A stretch of DNA of 41,420 nt from Collinsella aerofaciens (GTDB lineage Bacteria > Actinomycetota > Coriobacteriia > Coriobacteriales > Coriobacteriaceae). This document shows, in pieces, positions 17,279 to 24,593 of the stretch; within the stretch, counting starts at the first letter, position 1, and each line of letters opens with the position of its first letter. The stretch is taken from contig NZ_JADMSU010000014.1 in the NCBI RefSeq assembly GCF_015561195.1, positions 1-41,420 of the forward strand, given 5' to 3'. The notes beneath the pieces were generated by a model. The model saw nothing but the letters and a program-made list of their open reading frames with translations. It made no database searches and was not told where the DNA came from. The position numbers and the translations under genes were made by a program.

Positions 17279-17665
17279 ATGAGCGAGCTACCGTCGATTT
17301 CCGACAAATATTCCGATGATGTTACTGAGCAACGAGAGATTAGAAGGAAAATGGATAACGCGAATTTTATTTCGGTGCCCGACTGGGCGTGTTGTGCCAC
17401 CACTGTCGCTGCCGAGCGCCTCATCCTCGGCCTAGTATGGAAGCTTGGAAATCCTTCCAAAAACAAACGAGCCATGGGCTTTTACGCAAAAAGCAAATGG
17501 ATTGAGGAGCGCTACCACCTGAGTAAGAACACGATCTCCCGGGCCTATACCTCTTTGAAGGATAAGGGGTTTATTCAAAAAGCGGGCGATGGCAGCTGGA
17601 TGCTTAATTACTCCGCAGTCTACCCAGCCGCAATCGAAAACGGCTGGGAGCCCAAGAAATCTTAA
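17279..17665 (+). CDS. Helix-turn-helix protein, replication-type
   Basis: This 128-residue protein has a winged-helix core. The segment around residues 70-100 (WIEERYHLSKNTISRAYTSL) is a clear helix-turn-helix followed by a wing 'KGFIQKAG'. Proteins of this size and form occur in plasmid and integrative elements as replication initiators or accessory DNA-binding proteins. No ATPase partner is present, so a plain regulator is also possible. Two starts compete: ATG 17279 (ten bases after the previous stop) and ATG 17351 (AAGGA only two bases away). I list the longer form. Confidence 0.65.
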   Translation: MSELPSISDKYSDDVTEQREIRRKMDNANFISVPDWACCATTVAAERLILGLVWKLGNPSKNKRAMGFYAKSKWIEERYHLSKNTISRAYTSLKDKGFIQKAGDGSWMLNYSAVYPAAIENGWEPKKS

Positions 17666-17714
17666 GTCCATAGCCCGACTATCGAGGTCGTGAAGGTCGG
17701 TAATCGCCAAGCGT

Positions 17715-17931
17715 CTATAAGAGCATGCCGCGGATGTAAAATGAAACAGGGTCGAACCGAAACAGTTCCCGGACAATTGGCGTCCGGCCAGACACTTCGA
17801 TTCGACCCTTTTTCATGCCCGCATCTAAAACAATCCCATAATCATTCTCGACATCTTTAACGCCATCACTCTCCCGCCACCAACACGTCGTAGGTGCCAT
17901 TTTCAACGAATCGATATGGCCGTCCATTCAT
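17715..17931 (-). pseudogene. Possible frameshifted small gene
   Basis: On the minus strand an ATG at 17931 opens a natural-looking peptide of 21 residues (MNGRPYRFVENGTYDV and on) that ends at a TGA. An overlapping frame then continues with protein-like sequence to a stop at 17715 (GVKDVENDYGIVLDAGMKKG and on). Joining the two at GGAGAGTGATGG would give one protein of about 72 residues. This looks like a single frameshift in a small gene of unknown family. A hairpin at 17748-17813 lies inside it, which argues against coding. Apart from this, I see no other gene in 17666-18124. Confidence 0.3.
17748..17813 (+). terminator. Branched hairpin with T-run
   Basis: AGGGTCGAA (17748-17756) pairs with TTCGACCCT (17801-17809) and is followed by a run of Ts to 17813. 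A second hairpin, CCGGAC/GTCCGG (17769-17774/17782-17787), sits in the loop. It lies about 85 bases past the stop of the preceding HTH gene and probably terminates the int-xis-HTH transcript. A small structured RNA is an alternative. Confidence 0.55.
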
Positions 17932-18124
17932 GGTCTTTAAGGCGCGTGATACCATGAAAACGTGCGGTATTTCTCCAACCGAAAACCTGCGTGAATGCAT
18001 GACTTGAGACGCCTTTTAGAACTCACCGATCGCAGGGCGAACACAACTCAACAGCGGCCGCGTATTTGTTCCCAGCCGTACGGCGTGGCGGAGCCATGCC
18101 TGTTGTTGATTGGAGTGTCGCACC

Positions 18125-18700
18125 ATGGCAGACGAGAGAAAAATCAGGGAGATCTACGGTTACGGCCTGAAATCCGTCCTCGATGAGGCCGCCGAGCGGA
18201 TCGAGGCGACATGGCGGGAGAAGCTGCTGCGCGAGACCGCCGACCTCAAGACCGAGAACGCACTGCTCATGGCCCAGGTGGATGAATTCAGCCGCAAGCT
18301 CGTCGAGGCGACGGATCGGAATGAAAAGCTTGAGGCCGACTGCAATGAGCGGGTCGCCTTTATCGAGGAGAAGTTCGAACTCGATACCGCGAGTCTGGAA
18401 CTCGAGAACAACGAGCTCCACGCCGCGAGCGTCAGGCACCTCTCCCGTGCTAAGGGGCTCGGCAGGCAGGTTGTCCAACTCCATGCCGAGGCGGAGGCCA
18501 TGGTCGATGAGATCGAGCGGCTGCGCGGCGAGCGTGACGCCGCGTTGAAAGCCCAGGTTGAGCTGAGCGATGCGCTTCTGGCCCAGTACGACCTGATGGC
18601 CGAGGTCGCCGCCCTCAAGGACCGCCTTGCTGTAGCCGAGCAGCGGGCGGCTGTGGCCGAGGCCAAGGTCGAGGTCATGACCCAGATGAAGGGCGAGTAG
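18125..18700 (+). CDS. Coiled-coil protein of unknown function
   Basis: This 191-residue cytoplasmic protein is almost entirely charged heptad-type helix from about residue 15 to the end, rich in Glu, Ala, Leu and Lys (for example LKTENALLMAQVDEFSRKL and AEAMVDEIERLRGERDAAL). No catalytic motif, signal peptide or membrane segment is seen. I chose ATG 18125, nine bases after GGAG. It is convergent with the metallophosphoesterase operon, the two being separated only by a perfect inverted repeat. A scaffold, a plasmid-type accessory protein, or a regulator of the neighbouring phosphoesterases are all guesses. Confidence 0.7.
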   Translation: MADERKIREIYGYGLKSVLDEAAERIEATWREKLLRETADLKTENALLMAQVDEFSRKLVEATDRNEKLEADCNERVAFIEEKFELDTASLELENNELHAASVRHLSRAKGLGRQVVQLHAEAEAMVDEIERLRGERDAALKAQVELSDALLAQYDLMAEVAALKDRLAVAEQRAAVAEAKVEVMTQMKGE

Positions 18701-18729
18701 CCCCGTGCTTCTCCTGTCGGGCTGCTGAT

Positions 18730-18770
18730 TTCTAGGAACCTTCTAGAGCGCTTCTAGAAGGTTCCTAGAA
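18730..18770. terminator. 18-bp perfect inverted repeat between convergent genes
   Basis: TTCTAGGAACCTTCTAGA (18730-18747) and its exact complement (18753-18770) form an 18-bp stem with a five-base loop. The stop codon of the third metallophosphoesterase lies inside it, and the coiled-coil gene ends 30 bases away on the other strand. It most likely acts as a two-way transcription end, though neither side has a long T-run. Confidence 0.6.
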
Positions 18771-19480
18771 CCGGGCGCAGCACTTTCGATCGGCACGATG
18801 TCTCGATAGACCAGACGGTGCTTGTCGTCACGCCACTCGTCACCGTGGTAGTGCCCGAAGAACCAAGCGCGGTAGTCGAGCCGTTCGTCGAGTTCGCCCA
18901 GGAATCGTTGCAGCAGGTCGTCTCGATACTCGCGTCCGCGCTCGCGGCACAGCTTCTCTGCCAGTGCGGCAGGAGCCTCGTGGGTCACAACGTGGTCGAC
19001 CTTCCAGCCCACGCGGTCGAGCGAGGAGCGGCAGTGTTCAATCTCTTCCTCGCTCGGCATCTCCTCGGGCCACCAGCTCCTCCCCTCCCTGCGATACTGC
19101 CTGTCGTTGCTCGCGGCACCGCCCATGGCAAGGACCGTGAGCCCGTCGATATCGAACACCTCTCCACGCATCAGGTGCAGCACGTGCGGTCGCGCCTCAT
19201 GGACGAGCCCGCCGTTCCACTCCCGCACCGGCAGCCCAGCCAGGGCGTGGTGGTTCTCATGGTTGCCGTCTACGAAGCACGTGGTCCAGGGCTTCGACTC
19301 GAGCCAGTCGAGCCAATACCTCTCAGCATTCGAGCCGTCCCAGACAAAGCCGAAGTCGCCGGCCACGATCACCGCGTCATCGCGCGTCAGGGTCCGGCCC
19401 AGTGGCCAAGACCTGAAGGCGAACCTGCTGGCCCCGTACTCGGCCCTGCCGTGCACGTCTCCTGTCACATAGACAGCCAT
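18743..19480 (-). CDS. Metallophosphoesterase 3 (calcineurin-like)
   Basis: This is a 245-residue cytoplasmic calcineurin-like phosphoesterase. The two-metal motifs are all present: GDVHG near residue 7, GDFG near 44, GNHEN near 72, a later THEAP histidine, and the closing GHYHGD. It has no signal peptide. Its ATG at 19480 overlaps the stop of the preceding gene (ATGA), showing coupled translation. It is a clear paralog of the gene upstream: the two share the YVTGD opening, a 'GGA(T/A)S' block, a Trp-Trp-Pro segment and VGWKVD. Substrate cannot be told from sequence; family members hydrolyse nucleotides, phosphoproteins or nucleic-acid ends. Confidence 0.88.
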   Translation of the reverse strand: MAVYVTGDVHGRAEYGASRFAFRSWPLGRTLTRDDAVIVAGDFGFVWDGSNAERYWLDWLESKPWTTCFVDGNHENHHALAGLPVREWNGGLVHEARPHVLHLMRGEVFDIDGLTVLAMGGAASNDRQYRREGRSWWPEEMPSEEEIEHCRSSLDRVGWKVDHVVTHEAPAALAEKLCRERGREYRDDLLQRFLGELDERLDYRAWFFGHYHGDEWRDDKHRLVYRDIVPIESAAPGSRNLLEAL

Positions 19481-20205
19481 CAGTACGCGCCCCACGGCAG
19501 GAGTTTGTCCCCGAGCCTCACGATCCGGTCATACAGCACCGTGTGTCGTTCCTCCGGGTTGCCGTCTCGGTGAAAATGGCCGTAATACCAATGTTTATAG
19601 TCCAGGCGGTCCTCGAGCTCGTCGAGGAATTCGGTCAGCCGGTCCACATCAGGGCGTTCCCAGCCTGGGTCCGGGTAGAGCGTCGGCGAGAGCATGCGCG
19701 TCGGGCAGGTATGGGTGATGACGCAGTCGACCTTCCAGCCGACCTCGTCGAGCTTTGTCCGCGCGGTATCGAAATCGCGCTCGTCCGGGAGCTCCTGAGG
19801 CCACCAGCTGGAATACGGCACGCGGTATTCCCTGTCCACGCTAGTGGCACCGCCCATGGTGAAGACCGTCGATCCGTCGAGCTCAAAGACCTCGCCGCGC
19901 GTCAGGCGCCGAATGGGCGAGGCGTCCGACAGGCGCTGCGTCAGCCCGCCATGCCACGGCTCCATGGGGCGCTCCTCCCAGTGATCGAAGCGCTCGTGGT
20001 TGCCGTCGACGAACAGTACCGTGTAGGGGCGCGACTCCAGCCAGGCGATGTCGGCGCATTCCTCGGCAGAAAAGTCCCACGGAAAGCCAAAGTCACCGGC
20101 AACGATGAGATGGTCGTCGCTGGTAAGACTATCGCCGAGCTCCCAGTCGCGGAGCTTTTGCATGTCGAGCCCACCGTGAATGTCGCCCGTCACATAGACC
20201 GTCAC
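19480..20205 (-). CDS. Metallophosphoesterase 2 (calcineurin-like)
   Basis: This is a 241-residue metallophosphoesterase with GDIHGG at 7-12, GDFGFPW, GNHERFDH, THTCP and YGHFH, so the metal site looks complete. The GTG start at 20205 is chosen because it follows AGAGGTGAT, overlaps the stop of the preceding gene (GTGA), and gives an N-terminus matching its downstream paralog. The frame runs open far upstream, but that is the shadow of gene 1. It is the middle member of a three-gene operon and shares about the same length and order of motifs with gene 3, so the two probably arose by tandem duplication. Confidence 0.87.
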   Translation of the reverse strand: MTVYVTGDIHGGLDMQKLRDWELGDSLTSDDHLIVAGDFGFPWDFSAEECADIAWLESRPYTVLFVDGNHERFDHWEERPMEPWHGGLTQRLSDASPIRRLTRGEVFELDGSTVFTMGGATSVDREYRVPYSSWWPQELPDERDFDTARTKLDEVGWKVDCVITHTCPTRMLSPTLYPDPGWERPDVDRLTEFLDELEDRLDYKHWYYGHFHRDGNPEERHTVLYDRIVRLGDKLLPWGAY

Positions 20206-20840
20206 AGAATCACCTCTTCCCCCTTGTACGCCGCCAGCTCGCGCTCGACCTGCCTGTCGCCGGTCTCGTTGACCCACCAGGGCCATTTCACCCGGCCGCA
20301 CGGCTCGTCGACTCCGGCGAACCATTCCCTCAGCCCGTCGAGGCTCACCGGGGAGTGCCCGTTGGCATCGCAACCGACGTCGTAGCGCAGAAGGCCCTGC
20401 TTGCGGTTGAACTCGTTGTACGCGCCGCCGCTGCTGTGGATGTGCCCGTGGAGGTGCCACGATCCATGGCTCATGCCCTGCCAGTCGGCCATGGGGTAAT
20501 GGCTCAGGACGATCTTCTGCCCGTCGATCTTGAGCACGCAGATCGGCGGCTCCACGGTGAAGGCGCCCGCGACCGACGGCTGGGTCCAGTCCTTGTCGTG
20601 GTTTCCCGGGACGAGGTGGATGCGCCTGCAGGCGATCTGCTTGCGCAGGGCATAGGCGTCCTGGGCGGTCATCTTGAATGAGAAATCCCCCAGGATGTAG
20701 AGCTCGTCGTCCACGGCAACCCTGCCGTTGATGCTGTCGACGATGGCGTCGTTCATCTGCCAAATCGTCTCCCACGGGCGGTCGGTGAACTTCAGCACGT
20801 TCTCATGCCCGAAGTGGGTGTCGCTGGTAAACCAGATCAT
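20202..20840 (-). CDS. Metallophosphoesterase 1 (phage-type)
   Basis: This is a 212-residue calcineurin-like phosphoesterase of the short type common in phages and mobile elements. Motifs: SDTHFGHEN at 6-14, LGDFSF, PGNHDKD, LSHYPM and HGHIHS. It lacks the Trp-rich insert of genes 2 and 3 and is a different subfamily. I chose ATG 20840, seven bases after AAAGGAG on the minus strand; the longer open frame has no ribosome-binding site. It is the first gene of the phosphoesterase operon. Two hairpins in its leader (20863-20928) suggest regulation at the RNA level. Confidence 0.88.
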   Translation of the reverse strand: MIWFTSDTHFGHENVLKFTDRPWETIWQMNDAIVDSINGRVAVDDELYILGDFSFKMTAQDAYALRKQIACRRIHLVPGNHDKDWTQPSVAGAFTVEPPICVLKIDGQKIVLSHYPMADWQGMSHGSWHLHGHIHSSGGAYNEFNRKQGLLRYDVGCDANGHSPVSLDGLREWFAGVDEPCGRVKWPWWVNETGDRQVERELAAYKGEEVIL

Positions 20841-20862
20841 ATTTATGTCTCCTTTTATCGCT

Positions 20863-20928
20863 AAAAAACGTTCTCCTTCGAGGTCAGGAGACGTTTTATG
20901 AGCGACATGAGGTGCATATCCCTCATGT
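20863..20928 (-). promoter_or_regulatory. Two leader hairpins before phosphoesterase operon
   Basis: Reading the minus strand, ACATGAGG (20928-20921) pairs exactly with CCTCATGT (20912-20905). Then AAAACGTCTCC (20897-20887) pairs with GGAGAACGTTTT (20876-20865) with one bulged A and runs into further Ts. The second looks like an intrinsic terminator placed just before the AAAGGAG ribosome-binding site of gene 1. It could be an attenuator, or just the end of a transcript coming from upstream. Confidence 0.5.
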
Positions 20929-21032
20929 TTCAAGCTCCAATCTGCCGGATTTTCCCAACTAAAAGTTTACGCCCACGCGCGAACAGGATTTGATTTTTGA
21001 AATATGGACGAATTCCTCGTCAGGAGGGTAAA

Positions 21033-21127
21033 ATGATGCCGACGGCAGCCCAAGTTGTGGTGAGCTGGGCAGAGCCGTTGCTTAGTAGAGTTAGGTCATC
21101 GTCTTAGCGACGGTGGCCTTTCTTTTT
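21033..21127 (+). ncRNA. Candidate antisense transcript with a 24-codon ORF
   Basis: A strong ribosome-binding site (CAGGAGGGTAAA) precedes ATG 21033, which opens a 24-residue frame ending at 21107. It is followed by a stem CCGTTGCT/AGCGACGG (from 21075 and to 21113, one G-U pair) and a T-rich tail to 21127. A transcript with this end would overlap the last codons of the small hydrophobic peptide gene on the other strand. No convincing promoter was found, so expression is inferred. The peptide itself (starting MMPTAAQVVV) matches nothing I know. Confidence 0.35.
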
Positions 21128-21229
21128 GGGCTTCGAACCCTGCTTGAGTGCCTTGGAAAGGCCGACAAGGGCCGTGAGGAGCGAGACCATAGCGGTCAGG
21201 AGCTTCACGAGCTCGGTGAAATCGGTCAT
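21104..21229 (-). CDS. 41-residue hydrophobic peptide, possible type I toxin
   Basis: The product has 41 residues: a short polar start (MTDFTEL), one hydrophobic helix (about residues 7-28, LVKLLTAMVSLLTALVGL) and a basic tail (KALKQGSKPKKKGHRR). This is the build of small membrane toxins such as TxpA/BsrG or holin-like peptides. The ribosome-binding site GGAGGTGAT, eight bases before ATG 21229, is near perfect. It is caught in a hairpin (21238-21255), as is common in type I toxin messages. An in-frame ATG at 21235 is too close to the ribosome-binding site. It lies between the relaxase gene and the phosphoesterase operon. A plain small membrane protein remains possible. Confidence 0.55.
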   Translation of the reverse strand: MTDFTELVKLLTAMVSLLTALVGLSKALKQGSKPKKKGHRR

Positions 21230-21237
21230 GGGCATCA

Positions 21238-21298
21238 CCTCCCATCGGATGGAGGGCTCTGCCCGGCACGAGGGCTGCCGCCAGCAAGGACGATTCTA
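21238..21298 (-). promoter_or_regulatory. Extended -10 and Shine-Dalgarno-hiding hairpin
   Basis: On the minus strand, TGATAGAAT is an extended -10 promoter (hexamer 21298-21293), giving a leader of about 57 bases. In that leader CCTCC (21255-21251) is exactly complementary to the GGAGG core of the ribosome-binding site (21242-21238), with an eight-base loop. Folding would mask translation initiation of the 41-residue peptide. Confidence 0.5.
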
Positions 21299-21416
21299 TC
21301 AGAGCGGCTGACTCCCGCCGATCAATTCATACTCCTCACCCTCGCCGAATTGCGAGCATGAAAGAATCGGCACTGGATGGCAGCGCGCTAGGGCACCGAC
21401 GATAGGCTTTCCAAAA

Positions 21417-22616
21417 CTAGCGAGGCGTGTCTCCGCGAGCGTAATCGCCTCGGTCGACCGCGCGATCGACCTGCGGCGAGATGTCGACGTTGCCACCATG
21501 GGCTCGGCCTGCGGCGCGAACGCGGTCATCGCCAGCATCGAGAACGGCGCCGGCATAACGGTTGCGAATCTCCCTTGCGTAACCGCGCCGGGCAAGAAGC
21601 TCATCACGAACCGCCGGATCCTCGAGCAGATCTTCATCGCACTTCGGTGCGATGAACTTAGGGAAGAGATTGTAGGCGACGCCCTTGCTCGCCTTTGCCT
21701 GCTCGACCCACGCCGAATACGCCTTCTTCAGCCGTTGAATGTAAATCTCGCAACGCCTCTCATAAGGAAGGGCTCGCTCGGCCTCCAGCACGTTATTTTT
21801 GAAGGCCGCCTCAAGTTGCTTGACAGCAAACCTCCCGTCAAGACGAGTCAGGTTGAAAGTGCACTTCGGGTTGCCGGCCTCTTTGATATCAAGATCTGTC
21901 GCATAGACTCGATTGTTCTTGATGAAAATATCTACGCCCCATGAGGCAAGTAACTTTTTAAACTGCTCCATATTCTTCGAATGACCTTCGTTGATTGCAA
22001 GATGGATCAACTCGCGCAGATTGTTTTTATAACTGTACTCACCGCGACCGACAATCTCCTTTTCTGTGTCGCGCGGCTGGCGATCGCGAATCTTCGAATT
22101 CTTCTTTCCCTTTTCAAGTTGAGTAAGATTCCAGTCCTTATCGAGTTCGCGGACCCACGCGGCGCGTTCGAATTTTCCGCGACGCCCGCCCGTCTCGCAA
22201 CGCTTACCCGTCAAAAGATCCGTGCGGTTAATCGCCATATGAACCGCGTAACGTTTTCCCGCCTTATCGCTTTCCTCATGCAACGCGACAATCACTTGTT
22301 GATGCGGGTAGTGTTTTGCAAGCCATTGCTCCGCGTAGGCCATACATGCATCGGGGGTCATCTTGCCTCCGTTGCAGCTGCACTCCTCGGGCAGAAACGC
22401 GAGAATCTGATGAAGCATCGTTATGTTCTTTGCGCCGGCACGCGCGGGCCTGTCGTGATGAAACATCTTCCGCGTCATAGCCATTTCGGAAAACCAGTGC
22501 TTTCCGTTCGCGAGATTCCAGCCGCCGCGGGCCAAAGCATTCTTTCCGTTAATGTACTTGCGCAGGTGCTTCGCGTAGCGCTCGGACGAAACACCTTTCT
22601 GCTTAACGACGGTCAT
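21417..22616 (-). CDS. mobA: Relaxase (MobA/VirD2-type)
   Basis: This is a 399-residue DNA relaxase that would nick the element at oriT and lead the strand into a recipient cell. The N-terminal half holds the relaxase fold. A Tyr and basic residues lie near the start (SSERYAKHLRKYI), and the metal-binding histidine motif appears around residues 115-140 (VIVALHEESDKAGKRYAVHM, followed by AINRTD). The C-terminal half is basic and charged. ATG 22616 follows GGTGGTGAG and overlaps the end of mobC by 14 bases. No helicase or primase domain is visible. I place it in the MobA/VirD2 group, without choosing a MOB class with certainty. Confidence 0.85.
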   Translation of the reverse strand: MTVVKQKGVSSERYAKHLRKYINGKNALARGGWNLANGKHWFSEMAMTRKMFHHDRPARAGAKNITMLHQILAFLPEECSCNGGKMTPDACMAYAEQWLAKHYPHQQVIVALHEESDKAGKRYAVHMAINRTDLLTGKRCETGGRRGKFERAAWVRELDKDWNLTQLEKGKKNSKIRDRQPRDTEKEIVGRGEYSYKNNLRELIHLAINEGHSKNMEQFKKLLASWGVDIFIKNNRVYATDLDIKEAGNPKCTFNLTRLDGRFAVKQLEAAFKNNVLEAERALPYERRCEIYIQRLKKAYSAWVEQAKASKGVAYNLFPKFIAPKCDEDLLEDPAVRDELLARRGYAREIRNRYAGAVLDAGDDRVRAAGRAHGGNVDISPQVDRAVDRGDYARGDTPR

Positions 22617-23193
22617 CGAGCTCACCACCATCGGTGAAATAGCGCCGTTCGAGCTCTTCGATGAAGAGAGTGACTTTACGGGCATTTTGGTAAACCTTTT
22701 CGAGTGTGCGGAAAACAGCTTTCTCGTTGTAGGCCGGAAGGCCTTGCGCATGCACGAAGTACATCAGCTGGTTGAGGTTCGTCCCCTCGCGATACAGCTC
22801 GTGATAGATTTTCGCGACCTGGCTCATATCGAAATCGATCTTCTCGATTTTCCCAGTAAGCATCACGCGGCGGGCATACGCACTGACGGTCGTGCCGAGC
22901 GCATCCGCCTGCTTGCGGATCGCCTCGTGCTCCCCATCGGTGACTTTAACGTAAATGACCGCCGAGCGCTTTTCGTTCGAATCCTCTGAAACGGTTTGCA
23001 GCTTTTTACTGCGGCCACCGTCATCATTTTTGGAAATGACTAGATCATCGAGCGATTCACTCCGATGACTCAAGGCATAGCGAATGAGTTCAGCTTTCGT
23101 CATGCCTGCCTTGTCCGCCAAAGCGGAAAACGTTTCGTATTCTTCAGAAGTGAGTGTTGCCCTAACGGTGTGTGGACGCTTGCAACTCATCAT
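22603..23193 (-). CDS. mobC: Mobilization protein MobC-like (relaxosome accessory)
   Basis: This 196-residue DNA-binding protein has two ribbon-helix-helix-like segments: residues 10-42 (VRATLTSEEYETFSALADKA, then a helix) and about 78-112 (IYVKVTDGEHEAIRKQADAL and on). The C-terminal part carries the MobC-type pattern around TNLNQLMYF. MobC helps the relaxase open oriT. It precedes and overlaps the relaxase gene, the usual order. ATG 23193 or the adjacent ATG 23190 follows GGGGG. Confidence 0.82.
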   Translation of the reverse strand: MMSCKRPHTVRATLTSEEYETFSALADKAGMTKAELIRYALSHRSESLDDLVISKNDDGGRSKKLQTVSEDSNEKRSAVIYVKVTDGEHEAIRKQADALGTTVSAYARRVMLTGKIEKIDFDMSQVAKIYHELYREGTNLNQLMYFVHAQGLPAYNEKAVFRTLEKVYQNARKVTLFIEELERRYFTDGGELDDRR

Positions 23194-23292
23194 GCCCCCA
23201 GGAAAGCAGAGTGAATCGGTGAGGCCACCGATTCAAAACCAATATGAGATTGCTTTCCTTTTTGGGAGCGACTGACGTCGCGCCGATTTTTG

Positions 23293-23645
23293 AAGTGACG
23301 CCGTCACTTTACTTAGAAATGAAAGGCGAACTTCATTTCTAACTTTATCGCCGTGGGAGGCGATAAACAAGATGTGTTGGCAGATAAAGGGGGCGAGTAT
23401 GGCCCCATTTATCTAGCCCAACACCAATCTTGCAATCACCGGTACGGCGATTGGGCGGAACGCAGTGTAGACATGGAATGAGAGGCCTCATTCCAAGCGA
23501 GATGCCTCGCGTTGTCGAAACGAAAGTGAAGACCGTGAGCAGAAGCGAATTTTTAACGCGAAGGATGCTGAGTGTTAGAGATTCGCTGTAGCGAGAGCGA
23601 AGCGGTAATGTGAATGCGAGGGATGCCGAGTGTTTGCATTACCGC
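23293..23645. other. Candidate oriT region: cluster of inverted repeats
   Basis: There is no gene between 23194 and 23874. Instead there are at least seven inverted repeats in 350 bases: arms 23293-23299/23303-23309, 23315-23323/23332-23340, 23344-23352/23359-23367, a long bulged stem across 23368-23432 (GTGTTGG/CCAACAC inside), 23433-23441/23445-23453, 23475-23482/23487-23494 and 23497-23501/23506-23510. A wider one, GCGGTAATG/CATTACCGC, lies at 23602-23645. A 20-base motif is repeated (from about 23559 and 23615: GCGARGGATGCYGAGTGTT). Its place just upstream of mobC is where oriT usually lies. I could not name a nic site. Confidence 0.55.
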
Positions 23646-23798
23646 GCAGCGGACTCCGGGCGAGGGCTGGAGCAAGTTGATGGAAGACCTTACCGATTTG
23701 CGGAAGGTTTTGCCCGAAGCATCTGGCACCGCCGGATTCTTTTGGAACGGCCTCTCGTTTGATTGCTTTCCTATCGCTTACTCCCAGACTGGGCGTTT

Positions 23799-23825
23799 AA
23801 AAAGGGCGGCCGAAACCGGCCGCCC
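23799..23825 (-). terminator. Terminator after lipoprotein gene
   Basis: GGGCGGCCG/CGGCCGCCC (23804-23812/23817-23825) forms a nine-bp stem with a four-base loop. On the minus strand it is followed by TTTTTAAA. It ends the putative lipoprotein transcript about 50 bases past the stop codon. Confidence 0.85.
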
Positions 23826-23874
23826 GCAAATAAATATCTATTTACCAAATGTAAGAGGAGAGGAACGATGTACA

Positions 23875-24528
23875 TTACTCCCAGTGACCGGCGACGTCGA
23901 CAACCCAATGCTGTCCCGTAGCCTTCTGCTCATAATGACCCTGGTCCTCAGAGGTGGTATACGAATCATCGACAATTGATCCGCCGATGCCGCCTGAAAA
24001 CGCATCATTTTCACTCCACGAATAGGCGGCATCTTCGGAATCGAAGGGTCCTACCATAGTGCCACCGTGGTTTACCCAATAGCGGGGATGACGCGTGTAT
24101 ACCACATTCGGCACCCAGACCTGGCTGTAATCGGTCTCCCAGTGCCCCTGCTCGGCAACCCATTTCTTCTGGCTACCGCCATTGGAAGAGGAATTGTTGC
24201 CGCTTGAACCTTGAGAACTGCCGGAATTCTGCTTGGACTGGGAAGAATCGCCCTTGTTGTCCGACTTCGAGGAATCGGAAGACTTGTTATCCTCCTTCTT
24301 GGAGTCATCGGACTTCTGGTCCTTGCCGTCGGATTCTTTCTTCTCCTCGGTCTTGGCTCCAGAGGCCTGCGCCGCCTTTTCTTCGCTCGGCTTCTTTTTG
24401 TCTTTATTCTTTACCGCTGTGGCGGCCCTTTCCGTAGAGCCGCTTCCTTGCTTTGCAACGCCGGAACATCCAAGTTGAGGTGCCGAAAGGCACACCAGAA
24501 GCGCAACGATAATAGCCTTTGTTCTCAC
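23875..24528 (-). CDS. Putative lipoprotein with WV-GHWE repeats
   Basis: This 217-residue exported protein starts with a short signal peptide (MRTKAIIVALLVCLSAP) and a possible lipobox ending QLGC, so it is probably a lipoprotein, although the -3 residue is unusual. About 90 residues of Lys/Ser/Asp/Asn-rich low-complexity stalk follow, then a domain of about 95 residues very rich in Trp, Tyr and His. That domain opens and closes with the same motif (KKWVAEQGHWE near 120 and QHWVVDVAGHWE at the end). I chose GTG 24528 (GGGGAG six bases upstream); ATG 24546 is an alternative. It is the downstream neighbour of the large surface protein, and the two may act together at the cell surface. Confidence 0.75.
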   Translation of the reverse strand: MRTKAIIVALLVCLSAPQLGCSGVAKQGSGSTERAATAVKNKDKKKPSEEKAAQASGAKTEEKKESDGKDQKSDDSKKEDNKSSDSSKSDNKGDSSQSKQNSGSSQGSSGNNSSSNGGSQKKWVAEQGHWETDYSQVWVPNVVYTRHPRYWVNHGGTMVGPFDSEDAAYSWSENDAFSGGIGGSIVDDSYTTSEDQGHYEQKATGQHWVVDVAGHWE

Positions 24529-24550
24529 ACCGATCTCCCCGTCCATGAAA

Positions 24551-24586
24551 CCGGGCGTTGGACACCGGCCGATATCCAACGCCCGG
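24551..24586. terminator. Hairpin between surface-protein and lipoprotein genes
   Basis: CCGGGCGTTGG/CCAACGCCCGG (24551-24561/24576-24586) is an 11-bp perfect stem. It lies just past the stop of the surface-protein gene and before the lipoprotein start. The following T-run is short (TTTC), so it may be a partial terminator that lowers lipoprotein expression. Confidence 0.6.
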
Positions 24587-24593
24587 CTCGCTT

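Noticed and set aside
23614-23979. Plus-strand open frame of 121 codons in the oriT-lipoprotein gap
   Set aside because: It has no ribosome-binding site, runs across the lipoprotein terminator and then antisense into that gene, and shows no domain.
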